Position numbers and translations under genes: made by a program. Below, piece by piece: positions 53,425 to 54,946 of a stretch of 54,946 bases of DNA. Source of the DNA: DATKQI01 sp035532755 (GTDB taxonomy: Bacteria > Pseudomonadota > Alphaproteobacteria > Acetobacterales > Acetobacteraceae). The DNA is taken from the NCBI GenBank assembly GCA_035532755.1, contig DATKQI010000327.1, positions 1 through 54,946 of the forward strand, read 5' to 3'. Position 1 is the stretch's first letter. The number at the start of each line of letters is the position of its first letter. Under the pieces are notes generated by a model that was not told where the DNA came from, did no database searches, and saw only the letters and a program-made list of their open reading frames with translations.

Positions 53425-53620
53425 GGGGCTTTGCCCCCCATACTTCAAGCATGGGACCCCACCAGAGGCGGTCGCCTCTGGACTCCATGAGGGTTTCTTG
53501 AAGAAGGGGGGCTTGGCGAGACCTGCCCGCGTGCCGAGTGGTGCAGCCCCCCTTCTTCAAGAAACCAACAGGGTTTCCAAAGGGTGACGGCCCTTTGGCG
53601 GGTTCAGGGCAGAGCCCTGA
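53425..53620. repeat. Composite palindromic intergenic element
   Basis: A string of hairpins fills this gap: GGGGC-TTT-GCCCC (53425-53437), CCAGAGGCG-GT-CGCCTCTGG (53462-53481), CCAAAGGG-tgacgg-CCCTTTGG (53577-53598) and CAGGGC-AGA-GCCCTG (53605-53619). In the middle lies a perfect 22-bp inverted repeat with arms at 53492-53513 and 53545-53566 and a 31-base loop. The design looks like a dispersed REP/BIME-like family. A search of the rest of the genome is needed to know its copy number. Confidence 0.65.
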
Positions 53621-53658
53621 CCTTGCTTGCTGCCATCCCTTGCACCCTTCCAGGATCG

Positions 53659-54183
53659 TCATCGGATGCGGCGGAGGAGGAGGCGGACGGCGCCGGGGTT
53701 GAGGGTGTGGGGGTGGCTGGCGGCGAGGATGAGGGGGCGCAGGTGGGGGAGGTTGAGCCAGAGGGGGAGTTCGCGGCGGAGGGTTCCGCCGGTGGTGGCG
53801 TTGCCGCGGCCGGTGATGATTTCGATGCAGCGGATGTGGTCGGCGTGGGCGGTGCGGAGGAAGGATTCGAAGGCGTGGAAGGCGGCCTGGGCAGTGTGGC
53901 CGTGCAGGTCCAGCGTGCGGGCGGGGGTGAGGCGGCCCGAGCGCAGGCGGAGCCAGGAGGCGGAGTCCACCCCGCCGGCGGGTTCGCCGATGGACAGCGG
54001 GGGCAGGCGGGCGATGAGGGGGCGGACGGGTGCGGCGGTGGTGGGCGGTGGTTCGGCGTCGTTGGGGGCCGGGTCCGTCGGGGCTTTCGGGATGGACCGG
54101 CCGGGGTGCGGGGTGGCGCTGGCGGCGTAGGCGGCCCAGGCCGTTGCGTCGGAACTGCTCAGGGTGCGGCGGCGGGGGGCCAC
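53659..54183 (-). CDS. Smr-domain protein
   Basis: A 174-residue protein ending in a Smr (small MutS-related) domain. RTLDLHGHTAQAAFHAFESFLR carries the L-D-L-H-G motif, and CIEIITGRGNATTGGTLRRELPLWL the T-G-x-G loop. HPHTLNPGAVRLLLRR matches the C-terminal helix of the MutS2/YdaL-like nicking-endonuclease fold. The start is a GTG at 54183, overlapping nothing but two bases past the lutC stop. An N-terminal APRRRTLSSSDATAW segment is typical for alphaproteobacterial members. Probably nucleic-acid processing. Confidence 0.85.
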   Translation of the reverse strand: MAPRRRTLSSSDATAWAAYAASATPHPGRSIPKAPTDPAPNDAEPPPTTAAPVRPLIARLPPLSIGEPAGGVDSASWLRLRSGRLTPARTLDLHGHTAQAAFHAFESFLRTAHADHIRCIEIITGRGNATTGGTLRRELPLWLNLPHLRPLILAASHPHTLNPGAVRLLLRRIR

Positions 54184-54184
54184 A

Positions 54185-54910
54185 TCAGGCGGCCGGGGTG
54201 AGGGCGGCGGGGTCGTCGTCGAGCAGCAGGATGTGCAGGCGGCGGGGTCCGTGCGCGCCGAGTTCCAGGGTCTGCTCGATATCGGCCGAGCGGGACGGGC
54301 CGGTGACGAGCATGACGTTGCGGGGCATGAAGCCGCCGGTTTCGTCATCGGTGCGTTCGCAGCGCAGCAGGTCCCATGCTTCCTCGTACGCGCCGACGAT
54401 GCGGCTGGCGCGCAGGACGACGATTTCGGTCTCGGGCAGGAGGTTGAGCGTGGTGGGGCGCGCGGGATCGGAGGGGAGCATCAGCGTGCCGGTTTCGGCG
54501 ATGGCGGCGTAGCCGTGCTGGAGGCTGACGCGATCGGTTCCCTGGGCGCGGCCGGTGCGCAGGGTGAGCATCGGCCGGTCCGACCATGGGAGGGATTGCA
54601 GATCGGGGTGTGGCGCGACGACCAGATCGGGCGGGAGGTTCTGCTGGGCGAGATAGTCCGCGACGGCGGCGGGGATGGCGGCGGCATCGGGCAGGCGGGC
54701 GAGGGTTGCGTATTCCTTCTCGGCGTTGCGGATGAACAGCCCGACCTGCGCGGGGCGCGGCAGGCGCGAGCGGGCGGGAATGAGGTGGCGCGGGTGGGCG
54801 GCGAGCCGGGTGCGCAGCATCTCCGCCTGGTCGGCCGGCAGCGCATCGCGGTGCAGGTGGCGGCGGATGGCGGAGAGCATGGCCTGCCGGTTCGTCATGT
54901 TCGCGCTCAT
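54185..54910 (-). CDS. LUD-domain protein LutC-like (lactate utilisation)
   Basis: A 241-residue LutC/YkgG-family protein. MLSAIRRHLHRDALP begins it, GYAAIAETGTLMLPSDPARPTTLNLLPETEIVVL is the core LUD motif and MLVTGPSRSADIEQTLELGAHGPRRLHILLLDD the conserved C-terminus. In lutABC operons it works with two iron-sulphur proteins to oxidise L-lactate to pyruvate. Its ATG overlaps the stop of an upstream gene (ATGA) whose end is at the window edge, consistent with lutB. Confidence 0.9.
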   Translation of the reverse strand: MSANMTNRQAMLSAIRRHLHRDALPADQAEMLRTRLAAHPRHLIPARSRLPRPAQVGLFIRNAEKEYATLARLPDAAAIPAAVADYLAQQNLPPDLVVAPHPDLQSLPWSDRPMLTLRTGRAQGTDRVSLQHGYAAIAETGTLMLPSDPARPTTLNLLPETEIVVLRASRIVGAYEEAWDLLRCERTDDETGGFMPRNVMLVTGPSRSADIEQTLELGAHGPRRLHILLLDDDPAALTPAA

Positions 54911-54946
54911 GACGGTCGGCCGGCGCGCTGGGCGCGGGCGTAGCGG
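54907..54946 (-). CDS. Partial upstream gene, probably LutB-like
   Basis: Only the last 12 codons (RYARAQRAGRPS, stop at 54907-54909) are inside the window. The ATGA overlap with the LutC-like gene shows an operon. By the usual lutABC order the gene should encode the LutB iron-sulphur protein. The visible residues alone do not prove it. Confidence 0.4.
   Translation of the reverse strand, partial: RYARAQRAGRPS

Overview
The window looks like chromosomal DNA of a high-GC alphaproteobacterium, most likely Acetobacteraceae/Rhodospirillales. The evidence is (i) the alphaproteobacterial order rho - hemJ - HAD - hemH - hemE / ppsR - maf around a DnaA-box-bearing gap, (ii) an lptF-lptG-lptD-surA-rsmA block, (iii) a GTTC-N7-GTTC site of the alphaproteobacterial LexA type, and (iv) the style of the paralogues. 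The genus is inference.

Left part (1-11 kb) is accessory and decaying. It opens with a dead tyrosine-recombinase fragment. A gamma-glutamylation-type amine/amino-alcohol gene set follows: a glutamine-synthetase-like ligase, an iron alcohol dehydrogenase, two aldehyde dehydrogenases, a divergent AraC regulator, and an APC permease that has lost its N-terminal third. Next come an SDR/MmyB-like regulator pair, a fused head-to-head remnant of an AraC/SDR pair, and a tRNA-3'-end-like fragment.

11-21 kb is a coherent carbohydrate-type divergon. An Opp/Dpp-type ABC transporter and an SDR dehydrogenase lie on the minus strand. A DeoR regulator, a BtpA/SgcQ-family protein and an FGGY kinase lie on the plus strand. 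The substrate is unknown and this is the best candidate for an undescribed pathway. An IS3-type transposase remnant and a rhodanese follow.

21.6-25.2 kb is a periplasmic copper-handling cluster: a small Cys/His/Met secreted protein, a Tat-exported multicopper oxidase, a DUF411 protein, an extremely Met-rich secreted protein and a SCO1-like protein. Then come a GST with a LexA-box-like site upstream, a TPR-glycosyltransferase-like protein and a 14-TM-type MFS pump.

29-45 kb is mostly core metabolism and envelope biogenesis: tkt-gap-pgk, a class II aldolase-like protein, a DUF2272 lipoprotein, rsmA, surA, lptD, lptG, lptF, acetoacetyl-CoA synthetase and S-adenosylhomocysteinase. An AT-rich two-gene islet (a HEPN-like protein plus a partner) is wedged between ahcY and rho.

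46-55 kb is the rho-haem block, a probable chromosomal replication origin between hemE and ppsR, then maf, an XRE regulator, a composite palindromic repeat element, an Smr-domain protein and the end of a lutABC-type operon. If the origin call is right, the genes on both sides of it (hemE to rho leftward, ppsR-maf rightward) are transcribed away from it.
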